From PALSA-1336 sp964592725 (GTDB lineage: Bacteria; Patescibacteriota; Doudnabacteria; UBA920), in assembly GCA_964592725.1 (NCBI GenBank), contig CAZQFQ010000030.1, positions 1-18,500 on the forward strand: 18,500 nucleotides of DNA, given 5' to 3'. A model generated the notes under the pieces. The model did not search any database, had not been told where the DNA came from, and saw nothing but the letters and a program-made list of their open reading frames with translations. This document shows positions 11,649-18,239 of the stretch, piece after piece; the stretch's first letter is position 1; every line of letters begins with the position of its first letter. The position numbers and the translations under genes are program-made.

Positions 11649-11846
11649 TTATTTAGCTTTTTTATTTTTTACCTGTCTATCTAAACGAATTTGCCCAGAT
11701 ATAGATGGGGACTGTTTGTCCAATAACTCTCGTAAAGCATGCCTTATTAGTTCAGACCGGGTAAAACCATGTTTTTGTCTATAACTTTCCAAGTAATCCA
11801 TAATCTGCGGAGGCAAAGAAACCGTCATAGTTTGCGTCGTGCGCAT
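11649..11846 (-). CDS. Ribbon-helix-helix (CopG-type) transcriptional regulator/antitoxin
   Basis: A 65-residue protein with the RHH fold: strand TMTVSLPPQIMDYLESY (residues 6-22), then HGFTRSELIRHALRELL (25-41), and a basic tail. It would dimerise and bind operator DNA, probably its own promoter. The start at 11846 was chosen since an upstream ATG at 11906 overlaps the -35 box. Between transcript start and ATG lies TACTCATTAGTA, an inverted-repeat site suited to an RHH dimer. First gene of the operon with DUF4258 and DUF2283. Confidence 0.8.
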   Translation of the reverse strand: MRTTQTMTVSLPPQIMDYLESYRQKHGFTRSELIRHALRELLDKQSPSISGQIRLDRQVKNKKAK

Positions 11847-11877
11847 ATATTTATATGTTACTAATGAGTATGACTTA

Positions 11878-11906
11878 ATAATACTTGTTGTTACCGGGTT
11901 TGTCAA
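11878..11906 (-). promoter_or_regulatory. Promoter of the RHH-DUF4258-DUF2283 operon
   Basis: Minus strand TTGACA (11906-11901), 17-base spacer, TATTAT (11883-11878). Confidence 0.7.
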
Positions 11907-11917
11907 ATATTCGTTTT

Positions 11918-11953
11918 CCCTCCCCTTGAGGGGGAGGGTTAGGGAGGGGTGAC
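11918..11953. repeat. CCCTCCCC/GGGGAGGG hairpin repeat
   Basis: CCCTCCCC (11918-11925), loop TTGAG, GGGGAGGG (11931-11938), tail TTAGGGAGGGGTGAC. It lies between the TrmB gene end and the RHH promoter. No U-tract on the minus strand, so probably a repeat rather than a terminator. Confidence 0.55.
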
Positions 11954-11975
11954 ACGAGCCCTAAAAGATTATTTT

Positions 11976-12719
11976 TTATTTTATTTCAACCGACTTTGCC
12001 CCAATCCAAGAAAGCTCATAAGCCTGCCGCATGGCATCGGCGATGGCTTTACTTTCGATAATAACCGACATATTTTCCGCGTAATTTAAAAAAGTGACCT
12101 TGTTATTGTAGATATTTACTTCAATTTTTGGATCAAATTTCTCTTTAGGAATAATCACTGTTTGCGAAAGCTCTTTTTGGTCCAAATATTTATGTTTGGT
12201 GTCCCATTTTGATCCCCGGCCCGCAATCCTGCGCGCGTGAATTCCCAAAGCCACGCGTTTTTTTATGTAATCCGGGTCAACATCAGCCCGTCCTTCAAAA
12301 TAGGCGTTGGTATTCCATTCCAAAATTTCATTTGGCTTTTCTATTAGAGTATCATCGTAAATTTTTTGCACCGCATGCTCGCCTTCGTAAAAAGTAATTT
12401 TGGGTTTAGTATCTTGTTTATTGTAAATAGCCTCAAGTTCGGGTAATGCTTGTTTAATTCCGGTTTCAATTTCTTTAATAAGGGTTAAAAGCCGTTCAGG
12501 AGGTTCTGCTAGAAAACGAGTCTTGCCTTTTATTTTGGTTTTGGCAATTATTCCCCGGTTTACCAAATAAGATAAGACTGAATAACCCGTCGTTCGTTTA
12601 ATCCCCGCTTTTGCCGCAATATCCTGCGCGCTCGCTTGTCCGCTTTCTAAAGCCGCCAAATAAATTTTGGATTCATTCTGCGAAAAGCCTAATTTTTGTA
12701 GTAGTTGATTTATTTGCAT
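11976..12719 (-). CDS. TrmB-type transcriptional regulator
   Basis: A 247-residue regulator. Seen: N-terminal winged helix (residues 1-75: LLQKLGFSQNESKIYLAAL, ASAQDIAAKAGIKRTTGYSVLSYLVNRGII), an amphipathic linker helix (about 76-103), and a C-terminal alpha/beta ligand domain (about 104-245) of the TrmB/PLD-like type. TrmB proteins sense sugars or other small molecules; the ligand here is unknown. Its promoter and leader carry two TGACGA-type inverted repeats, which implies autoregulation and possibly control of the divergent 12900 gene. No SD is seen before the ATG. Confidence 0.85.
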   Translation of the reverse strand: MQINQLLQKLGFSQNESKIYLAALESGQASAQDIAAKAGIKRTTGYSVLSYLVNRGIIAKTKIKGKTRFLAEPPERLLTLIKEIETGIKQALPELEAIYNKQDTKPKITFYEGEHAVQKIYDDTLIEKPNEILEWNTNAYFEGRADVDPDYIKKRVALGIHARRIAGRGSKWDTKHKYLDQKELSQTVIIPKEKFDPKIEVNIYNNKVTFLNYAENMSVIIESKAIADAMRQAYELSWIGAKSVEIK

Positions 12720-12724
12720 ATAAA

Positions 12725-12743
12725 TGACGAAAAATTTGTCGTC
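12725..12743. promoter_or_regulatory. Operator-like inverted repeat near the trmB-type gene start
   Basis: TGACGAAAAATTTGTCGTC, an imperfect palindrome with GACGA/TCGTC half-sites, six bases upstream of the regulator's ATG. Confidence 0.5.
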
Positions 12744-12769
12744 TAAAATTTATCAAATTTCTTAATTAA

Positions 12770-12798
12770 AATATAGCAAACGTAAAAAAGCTCGTCAA
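12770..12798 (-). promoter_or_regulatory. Promoter of the TrmB-type regulator
   Basis: Minus strand TTGACG (12798-12793), 17-base spacer, TATATT (12775-12770). The -35 lies within the operator at 12791-12809. Confidence 0.65.
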
Positions 12799-12809
12799 TA
12801 TATGACGAG
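12791..12809. promoter_or_regulatory. Perfect operator palindrome CTCGTCA-N5-TGACGAG
   Basis: The 7-bp arms are exact inverse copies. The site covers the -35 of the TrmB-type gene and ends six bases before the -35 of the divergent 12900 gene, so one bound protein could control both. Confidence 0.6.
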
Positions 12810-12814
12810 TTTTA

Positions 12815-12843
12815 TTGACATTAATATTATTTTGTGGCATTCT
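12815..12843 (+). promoter_or_regulatory. Probable promoter of the 12900 gene
   Basis: TTGACA (12815-12820), 17-base spacer ending TGG (extended -10), CATTCT (12838-12843). The -35 is perfect, the -10 weak (3 of 6), as expected for a regulated promoter. Confidence 0.45.
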
Positions 12844-12850
12844 TCCCTGT

Positions 12851-12887
12851 TCACCATCCAGGACTTCGGTCGCGGCAAGGATGGTGA
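12851..12887 (+). promoter_or_regulatory. Leader hairpin before the SD of the 12900 gene
   Basis: TCACCATCC (12851-12859) pairs with GGATGGTGA (12879-12887). Inside it GAC-TTCG-GTC (12862-12871) makes a second hairpin with a stable cUUCGg loop. GAAGGAGGAATA follows directly, so the structure ends two to three bases before the SD. Confidence 0.55.
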
Positions 12888-12899
12888 GAAGGAGGAATA

Positions 12900-13835
12900 A
12901 TGCTGATCAAATTGCACCAGCCTAGCCGGGCAGCTTGGAAGCTCAGACTGCCATTTTGGGTAATCTTAACGATTTACTTCTGGCATCTTTTAGCCACGAA
13001 GAAGTTTTGTAACTGGAATTTGGCGATCCGTTACTACAAAGAGTCCAATGCCAGCCTGGGGTTTTGGAGGGAAAACGAATGGTTTGAAATCTGCTCTGTC
13101 GAGGGTTCTTTTGAGCAGATTTGGAACAAGCTTGATGGGCTTTGGAGGGAGAAATACGAGTGTGAAGCGTGGCTGGGCATCCTTCAATGTGGATGTAGCG
13201 AACGCTCCCCCTATATTACCACCGAAGAGCCAACCAAGCCTACAGAGGAGCGATGCGAAGATTGTGGAAAATACCACCAAACGATATCACGGGAGCAAGA
13301 TGAGTTTTACGCTTGTCCAGTCCACCGATATTTTTTTGAACGGTGGCCTTCTGCTAAACCGTTATACTCAGGCAGAGGAAACCGCCCGCAGGTGACAGGC
13401 TTCACCCCTTATGATGCGGAGGACATACTGAAAGAAGGATTAAAAACTGACAGTTTAGACGGGGATAGGCGACTTGAGTTAGCGCGGGCTATAGCCAAAA
13501 GCGAACTGTGTAGCTTTTGCTTTCTGATGCGGCGCAATATTCCTAGCGATGTCAGGGAAGTATTGGCAAGAGGAGTCAGGCGGTATCGGCACGCTTGCAG
13601 CTTGCTGGAAGACTACCGCAACGCCAGAATCGACTTGTCTCTCCAGGTTATAACCCGCATGGAGCGACTCACTAAGTTTTGGAGCATGGCTTTTTGGACA
13701 ATCCGTTTTTTTCTTGTCGCCGGTCTGGTTGCAATCTGGAGTTGGCGCACCCCGGATTGGAGAACGTCTTTGGTTTTGACGACTATGGTCGCCGGAATAT
13801 GGACCATTCTTCGGATCAAGGAGTGGCTGGAATGA
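12900..13835 (+). CDS. Unknown membrane protein with cysteine-rich (zinc-ribbon-like) central domain
   Basis: I do not recognise this 311-residue protein. It has an N-terminal membrane span (about 18-34), a large polar middle, and two C-terminal spans (about 262-282 and 288-305). The middle carries cysteine pairs that could bind zinc: Cys97-x-Cys99, Cys119-x2-Cys122, Cys139-x2-His142 and Cys204-x2-Cys207. By the positive-inside rule (KLR before TM1, R/K after TM3) topology is unclear. The gene has AAGGAGGA before ATG, a structured leader, a divergent TrmB-type regulator with shared operator space, and GC-rich codon use unlike mgtA. It could be a sensor or envelope factor; that is inference. 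Confidence 0.75.
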   Translation: MLIKLHQPSRAAWKLRLPFWVILTIYFWHLLATKKFCNWNLAIRYYKESNASLGFWRENEWFEICSVEGSFEQIWNKLDGLWREKYECEAWLGILQCGCSERSPYITTEEPTKPTEERCEDCGKYHQTISREQDEFYACPVHRYFFERWPSAKPLYSGRGNRPQVTGFTPYDAEDILKEGLKTDSLDGDRRLELARAIAKSELCSFCFLMRRNIPSDVREVLARGVRRYRHACSLLEDYRNARIDLSLQVITRMERLTKFWSMAFWTIRFFLVAGLVAIWSWRTPDWRTSLVLTTMVAGIWTILRIKEWLE

Positions 13836-13842
13836 GCCACTT

Positions 13843-13892
13843 GGGTAAAAGAGCGCATTGCACTAGCGCGCACCTTACCCATCTTTCTAAGT
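13843..13892 (+). terminator. Hairpin after the 12900 gene, probable terminator
   Basis: GGGTAA (about 13848-13853) pairs with TTACCC (about 13875-13880) around an inner AGCGC/GCGC pairing, followed by ATCTTTCTAAGTTT. Confidence 0.45.
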
Positions 13893-13965
13893 TTATGATT
13901 TGTCGTAGATTTGGAAAGATACATCAAAAGCCAATAAATTGGCAAACTACACAACGTGGTTTTGT

Positions 13966-13973
13966 GCTAAAAT
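13966..13973 (+). promoter_or_regulatory. Extended -10 promoter of mgtA
   Basis: TGTGC-TAAAAT (-10 at 13968-13973) with TG in the extended position; no good -35 at 17 bases. Transcript start would be about ten bases before the ATG, with no SD. Confidence 0.4.
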
Positions 13974-13990
13974 AAAGACAGACAAATATC

Positions 13991-16429
13991 ATGACCGAAA
14001 TAAACACAAATTTAGGTTTATCATCAGCTGAAGCTGCAAATAGATTGCGGCAGTATGGGTATAATGAAATTGCCGAGAGCAAGAGGCTTTCCGGGCTTTT
14101 GGCTTTTTTGTTAAGGTTCAGAAATCCTTTGGTGCTGATATTGGTTTTTGCCGCAACTATTTCGGCCGTGACCGGGGATCCGGTTAGCGCGCTGATTATT
14201 ATTAGCATAGTTTTGCTGTCGGTAGTTTTGGATTTTTTTAATACTTACAAATCGGAAAAAGCCGCGGAAGAGTTAAAAGAAAAGGTGATGATTACCGCCG
14301 AGGTTATAAGGGATGGCAAGGTGACTCCCCTGCCTTTGCGTATGATTGTGCCCGGCGATGTTGTAGAACTGGAAGCCGGCGACGTGATTCCGGCGGACGG
14401 CAAAATAATCAGCGCCAAAGATTTGTTTTTAAACGAATCTTCACTGACCGGCGAATCTTTTCCGGCGGAAAAACAGGAAGGTTTGCCGATTTATTTGGGC
14501 ACCAACGTGGTTACCGGCACAGGTCGGATGCTGGTGGAAGTTACGGGCAAAAAAACCAAGTTCAGTAAAATCGCGGAAAGCATAGAGGCTCCGGAAAACC
14601 CCACGGATTTTGACCGCAGTATAAAAGACTTTAGCTATTTAATAATGAAGATAACTTTTATTTTGGTTATCTTTATTTTTTTAGTTAATGCGATATTAAA
14701 AGGCAGCGGCTACATTTTAGAATCGTTTTTGTTTGCCGCGGCATTGGCCGTGGGACTGACGCCGGAGTTGCTTCCGATGATAATCACCTTGAACCTTTCC
14801 AAAGGCTCGCTGGCCATGTCCAAGCACGGCGTGATTGTCAAAAAACTTTCATCCATCCAAAACTTTGGCGCCATGGATGTGCTTTGCACCGATAAAACCG
14901 GAACATTAACCGAAGACAAAATCGCGTTGGTAAAATACGTGGATGCGGACGGCAAAGAAGACGAAAATATTTTTAAATACGCTTACATTTCCAGCAGTTT
15001 TCGCAGCGGGTTCAAAAATCCGCTGGATCAGGCCGTAAAAGATTATAAAAAGTTTGAGATTGGCGATTATAAAAAGATTGACGAAATTCCGTTTGATTAC
15101 CAGCGCAAGCGCGATTCCATAATTGTTAAAACAGCCGGCGGCTTTGAGCTAATTTCCAAAGGCGCGCCCGAGGAAATGTTTGAGACTTGCAGTTTTTACG
15201 GTTCTGCCGCAAAAAAGCTCACCCCAAGCGTCGCTAAAAAATTGGAAAAAGAATATCAATCTTTAAGTGCGGACGGTTTCAGGGTTTTGGCGGTAGCCCA
15301 TAAGTCTTTGCCGGAAAAAAAGGCTTACGAAAAAGAGGATGAAAAAGATTTGGCCATTTTAGGTTTTATCGCTTTTTTGGACCCGCCTAAAAAGAGCGTC
15401 AGCGAGACCCTGCAAACTTTGGAAAACTATGGCATTGCCATAAAAATTATTACCGGCGACAACGAAATTATTACCCAAAAAATCGCCCAAGAAATTAATT
15501 TGAAAGTTTTGGGCGTATTGACAGGCGCGGAAATACAAAAATTAAGCGAACGCCAACTGGCCATAGACGTGGAAGAAACTACGATTTTTGCGCGCGTGGC
15601 GCCGGAGCAAAAAAAGCGGATTATTTTGGCTTTGCAAAAAAACAAGCACGTGGTCGGGTTTATGGGCGACGGCATAAATGACGCGCCGTCGTTGAAAGCC
15701 GCGGATGTGGGCATTTCCGTGAACAACGCAGTGGATGTGGCCAAAGAATCAGCCGACCTGATTTTACTCCATAAGAGCTTAAAAGAGCTTATTAACGGCG
15801 TAATTCAGGGCCGCAAAACTTTTGCCAACACTTTAAAATATTTGATGATGGGTTTGAGCTCCAATTTTGGCAATATGTTTTCTATGGCCGCGGCATCAAT
15901 GTTTTTCCCGTTTTTGCCGATGTTACCCGCGCAGATTTTGTTGAATAATTTATTGTATGACGGTTCCCAATTTGTCATTCCGCTGGACAATGTTGATGAA
16001 GAAGCTGTTGCCAAGCCTCGGCAAATGAAAATCCATTTTTTGCGGAGGTTTATGGTTGTGTTTGGAATTTTAAGTTCGGTGTTTGATTTTTTAACCTTTT
16101 TTGTTTTATCGTTTGTCTTCCACTATACCAATCATTATTTTCAAACCGGCTGGTTTGTAACTTCGTTTGCCACGCAAATTTTGGTGGTGTTCATTATCCG
16201 CACCAAGCGCGTACCGTTTTACAAGAGCAAGCCGGCCCGCTCTTTAATAATTTCCGTATTCAGCTTTTTGGCCATTGCCCTGGCTTTGGCTTTGGGCCCG
16301 GTAAAAAATATCTTCGGCTTTGCCCCGCTTTCCATAGCCATGATATTTTCCGCCCTGCTCATTACCCTGCTCTATTTAGTCTGTATAGAATTTGCCAAGC
16401 GGAAATTTTACCAGTACATTTCCGAATAA
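13991..16429 (+). CDS. mgtA: Magnesium-transporting P-type ATPase (MgtA, P3B type)
   Basis: An 812-residue P-type ATPase that would import Mg2+ at the cost of ATP. Seen in order: cytoplasmic N-terminus with LSSAEAANRLRQYGYNEI, TM1-2 (about 36-82), actuator loop with TGES (153-156), TM3-4 (about 215-270) with LTPELLPMI, the phosphorylated Asp301 in DKTGTLT, KGAPEEM of the nucleotide domain, the hinge GDGIND (559-564), and six C-terminal spans with NNLLYDGSQFVIPLDNVDEE, the MgtA/MgtB hallmark. It is about 80-90 residues shorter than E. coli MgtA, mainly at the N-terminus. No M-box or mgtL-like leader is seen in the short upstream region. Confidence 0.95.
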   Translation: MTEINTNLGLSSAEAANRLRQYGYNEIAESKRLSGLLAFLLRFRNPLVLILVFAATISAVTGDPVSALIIISIVLLSVVLDFFNTYKSEKAAEELKEKVMITAEVIRDGKVTPLPLRMIVPGDVVELEAGDVIPADGKIISAKDLFLNESSLTGESFPAEKQEGLPIYLGTNVVTGTGRMLVEVTGKKTKFSKIAESIEAPENPTDFDRSIKDFSYLIMKITFILVIFIFLVNAILKGSGYILESFLFAAALAVGLTPELLPMIITLNLSKGSLAMSKHGVIVKKLSSIQNFGAMDVLCTDKTGTLTEDKIALVKYVDADGKEDENIFKYAYISSSFRSGFKNPLDQAVKDYKKFEIGDYKKIDEIPFDYQRKRDSIIVKTAGGFELISKGAPEEMFETCSFYGSAAKKLTPSVAKKLEKEYQSLSADGFRVLAVAHKSLPEKKAYEKEDEKDLAILGFIAFLDPPKKSVSETLQTLENYGIAIKIITGDNEIITQKIAQEINLKVLGVLTGAEIQKLSERQLAIDVEETTIFARVAPEQKKRIILALQKNKHVVGFMGDGINDAPSLKAADVGISVNNAVDVAKESADLILLHKSLKELINGVIQGRKTFANTLKYLMMGLSSNFGNMFSMAAASMFFPFLPMLPAQILLNNLLYDGSQFVIPLDNVDEEAVAKPRQMKIHFLRRFMVVFGILSSVFDFLTFFVLSFVFHYTNHYFQTGWFVTSFATQILVVFIIRTKRVPFYKSKPARSLIISVFSFLAIALALALGPVKNIFGFAPLSIAMIFSALLITLLYLVCIEFAKRKFYQYISE

Positions 16430-16442
16430 TTTTTTCATCCCT

Positions 16443-16474
16443 CCATGCGCATATTCGTACGAATATGCGCATGG
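16443..16474. repeat. Perfect 32-bp palindrome after mgtA
   Basis: The left 16 bases, CCATGCGCATATTCGT, are followed by their exact reverse complement. It lies between the mgtA stop and the bidirectional terminator. As RNA it folds to a 14-bp stem with a GUAC loop, followed by A residues, not U. Confidence 0.85.
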
Positions 16475-16477
16475 AAA

Positions 16478-16503
16478 AAATAAGCCCCGCATGGGGCTTA
16501 TTT
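16478..16503. terminator. Bidirectional terminator between mgtA and higA
   Basis: AAATAAGCCCC (16478-16488), loop GCAT, GGGGCTTATTT (16493-16503). On the minus strand the run continues as TTTTTT, a strong terminator for the HigBA operon; on the plus strand the U-tract is shorter. Confidence 0.8.
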
Positions 16504-16507
16504 GCAG

Positions 16508-16780
16508 TTAGGATATAGAAATTTGCAGTTCGGCGTTTAGGGCTTTACTGACTTTTTTTAGGAAATTAATACTGGGGTTGTATGAGCCTTGTTCCAATCT
16601 CGAGACTGCTGATTGCTTGGTGCCAATTTTTTTTGCCAGTTGCGCCTGGGTCATTTTTTGTTCCAGGCGCTTTTTTATGAGCATTCTCACCAATTCAAAC
16701 TCCGGGCCTAAATCATCGTAGGCTTTTTTAAATTCAGGATCTTTTAGTAATTGTTTTTTGAAGGCCTCAAATGATCTCAT
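16508..16780 (-). CDS. higA: XRE-type antitoxin (HigA-like)
   Basis: A 90-residue protein: N-terminal helix (FEAFKKQLLKDPEFKKAYD), then an XRE helix-turn-helix at about 32-85 (RLEQKMTQAQLAKKIGTKQ, SAVSRLEQGSYNPSINFLKKV). It would neutralise the HigB toxin and repress their shared promoter. It is placed downstream of the toxin, the typical HigBA order, with a 14-base gap. Strong terminator follows. Confidence 0.85.
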   Translation of the reverse strand: MRSFEAFKKQLLKDPEFKKAYDDLGPEFELVRMLIKKRLEQKMTQAQLAKKIGTKQSAVSRLEQGSYNPSINFLKKVSKALNAELQISIS

Positions 16781-16794
16781 AAATAAAGTATAAC

Positions 16795-17112
16795 TTATAT
16801 GTTATATTGTGTCAAGGCGTTCAATTTTTTTAAGGCTTGTTTTAATTCTTTTTGAGGTATTTTTTGTTGCTTTTTAACAAAATCATGCAACAGATAGGCG
16901 GAATTTTTATCAAAAGTATAAAAAATGCGAATTTCTTGTCTGCCTTTAATTTTTAGCTCAAATAGATCTTTTGTCACCTTTTTGCTATGGGGAAAAGTGA
17001 GTGTGTGCCCAAAGGTTTCAAGAAGTTCAATGGTCCTTGCCACTTTAGCCCTTGCTTCCGCTTGCAGCGCTTGAGTAAATTTTTCAATCTCGGCATTTGT
17101 ATAAACTTGCAT
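16795..17112 (-). CDS. higB: HigB/RelE-type mRNA interferase toxin
   Basis: A 105-residue basic protein of the HigB/phage Gp49-like group in the RelE superfamily, which cleaves mRNA on the ribosome. Seen: DLFELKIKGRQEIRIFYTF (about 49-67), AYLLHDFVKKQQKIPQKEL (71-89) with the KKxxKxP motif, and a C-terminal helix. It is the first gene of the pair with the XRE antitoxin. The ATG at 17112 has no SD. The promoter abuts a perfect inverted repeat and starts within the end of the GIY-YIG gene. Confidence 0.85.
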   Translation of the reverse strand: MQVYTNAEIEKFTQALQAEARAKVARTIELLETFGHTLTFPHSKKVTKDLFELKIKGRQEIRIFYTFDKNSAYLLHDFVKKQQKIPQKELKQALKKLNALTQYNI

Positions 17113-17124
17113 ATTTAAAAACCA

Positions 17125-17142
17125 TTAACTGTCGGTAGTTAA
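17125..17142. promoter_or_regulatory. HigBA operator candidate
   Basis: TTAACT-GTCGGT-AGTTAA, perfect 6-bp arms, placed against the -10 box, where a bound antitoxin would block transcription. Confidence 0.55.
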
Positions 17143-17171
17143 ATAGTATACAATCGTTCACTTTGTGTCAA
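17143..17171 (-). promoter_or_regulatory. Promoter of the higBA operon
   Basis: Minus strand TTGACA (17171-17166), 17-base spacer, TACTAT (17148-17143). The -35 overlaps the stop codon of the GIY-YIG gene. Confidence 0.6.
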
Positions 17172-17431
17172 TGTGGATAACTCGAGACTTTTTTAGTTTT
17201 TATCAACTTTAATTTTTTTGCTCTCGGCCACTTTTTTATTTCCGCTTCGCGCTTTAAAGTTTTTCCCCACGATCGGAATTTTTCACTATAAACAATCTTC
17301 CCGCCGCCGTGCGCCGCCACATATTTGGACCCTTTTCCGGAATTATGTTTTCTTTCTCGTTCAATCAAATTATTCGTACTCCCCGAATAAAGCGTCCCGT
17401 TTTTACATTTTAGGATGTAGAAATAAAACAT
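17168..17431 (-). CDS. GIY-YIG nuclease domain protein (UPF0213/URI-type)
   Basis: An 87-residue stand-alone GIY-YIG domain. Seen: FYFYILKCKNGTLYSGSTNN (residues 2-21, GIY and YIG-like triads as YIL and YSG), the catalytic-helix R of IERERKHN (23-30), GSKYVAAHGG and the metal-binding Glu in LKREAEIKKWPRAKKLKLI. Such small proteins are common, mobile and of uncertain role (DNA repair or selfish nicking). Its start is four bases after the upstream gene's stop, so they are likely co-transcribed. Confidence 0.85.
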   Translation of the reverse strand: MFYFYILKCKNGTLYSGSTNNLIERERKHNSGKGSKYVAAHGGGKIVYSEKFRSWGKTLKREAEIKKWPRAKKLKLIKTKKVSSYPH

Positions 17432-17435
17432 TTAT

Positions 17436-18239
17436 TTATACCGCCTCTTCAGCTAACAAGATTTTTTGAATTTTTTCTAATACACTGCCGGCAAGTTCTC
17501 GAATTCCTGATGAATCATTCGCCTCATATTTATTTGCAATACTTGATATAAAATTTTTGTATTCATCTATTGCAGCTTGTCTATTTTTTTTAAGATCAAA
17601 TATCAGACGGTTGCCATTATATACATCTCGTGCCTGGTCTTCTTCCATATCGTCGATGTCGTCTAAAATTTCACCCAAAATATCATAGTCAGTTTGAACA
17701 GGCGTAGAAGAGCATACTTCGCCGGCTTGAACAAATTTAGCCAAATGCCTTTGCAAACGAACGTCGCAACTCTTTAAAAAATAAAAATTTTTGATTTCAA
17801 CGGAGTCAGGAGTGTCACCTTTCCGCATTTGTTGCTCAACTTTTTCATAAGCGCGGATGTCCTGTAAAAATTGTTTTACTTGATTTTCTCCAACGCCCAA
17901 ATGTCGGATTAATAAAGTAACTTCGTCCCATAAAGGTGATATTTCATCTTCCTTATAATCCCAGTGCGACTCGTAATAATTGTCTATTAGAAAAATAATC
18001 AATTGAATCCTGAATAAAGCATTCGCAACTTCTTCTGATAAAGTATCTTGAGGGAAAAAGACAAGGACTCTTTCTGTAAAAATTTTAAAGGTTTTATCTA
18101 GTGTTGCGGCAGGAATGGCGATTTTTTGTCCATGAATTTCGATAGTGGAATTTTCTTTTAACTTTTTAAACAACCTCGAATTTTCATTTTTTTGAAGCTC
18201 TTCGGATTTTGGCCCAAATGGCGGTTCTGTTTCGGCCAT
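17436..18239 (-). CDS. Helical protein with isoprenoid-synthase-like Asp motifs
   Basis: A 267-residue, mostly helical, soluble protein I cannot firmly assign. Two acidic motifs stand out: FLIDNYYE (83-90) after a hydrophobic helix, and ILDDIDDMEED (191-201) followed by RDVYNGNRLIFDL. Their order and about 105-residue spacing resemble the two Asp-rich, Mg-diphosphate-binding motifs of class I isoprenoid synthases. KSCDVRL (156-162) is also suggestive. The first motif is weaker than DDxxD. Alternative: an unrelated helical hypothetical protein. The start at 18239 follows an A/T-rich stretch, with a TATAAT box at 18273-18268 but no clear -35 or SD. Probably co-transcribed with the GIY-YIG gene. 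Confidence 0.55.
   Translation of the reverse strand: MAETEPPFGPKSEELQKNENSRLFKKLKENSTIEIHGQKIAIPAATLDKTFKIFTERVLVFFPQDTLSEEVANALFRIQLIIFLIDNYYESHWDYKEDEISPLWDEVTLLIRHLGVGENQVKQFLQDIRAYEKVEQQMRKGDTPDSVEIKNFYFLKSCDVRLQRHLAKFVQAGEVCSSTPVQTDYDILGEILDDIDDMEEDQARDVYNGNRLIFDLKKNRQAAIDEYKNFISSIANKYEANDSSGIRELAGSVLEKIQKILLAEEAV

Noticed and set aside
11847..11906. Longer start for the RHH regulator
   Set aside because: It overlaps the -35 and -10 boxes of the operon promoter.
13613..13975. Frames on both strands at the end of the 12900 gene (minus 13613-13954, plus 13679-13975)
   Set aside because: Both are shadows of the 12900 gene extended into the intergenic terminator; no SD or recognisable domain.
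17172..17181. TTATCCACA, a DnaA-box match on the minus strand, as an origin signal
   Set aside because: Single box, no cluster, no AT-rich unwinding region with dnaA or dnaN near.
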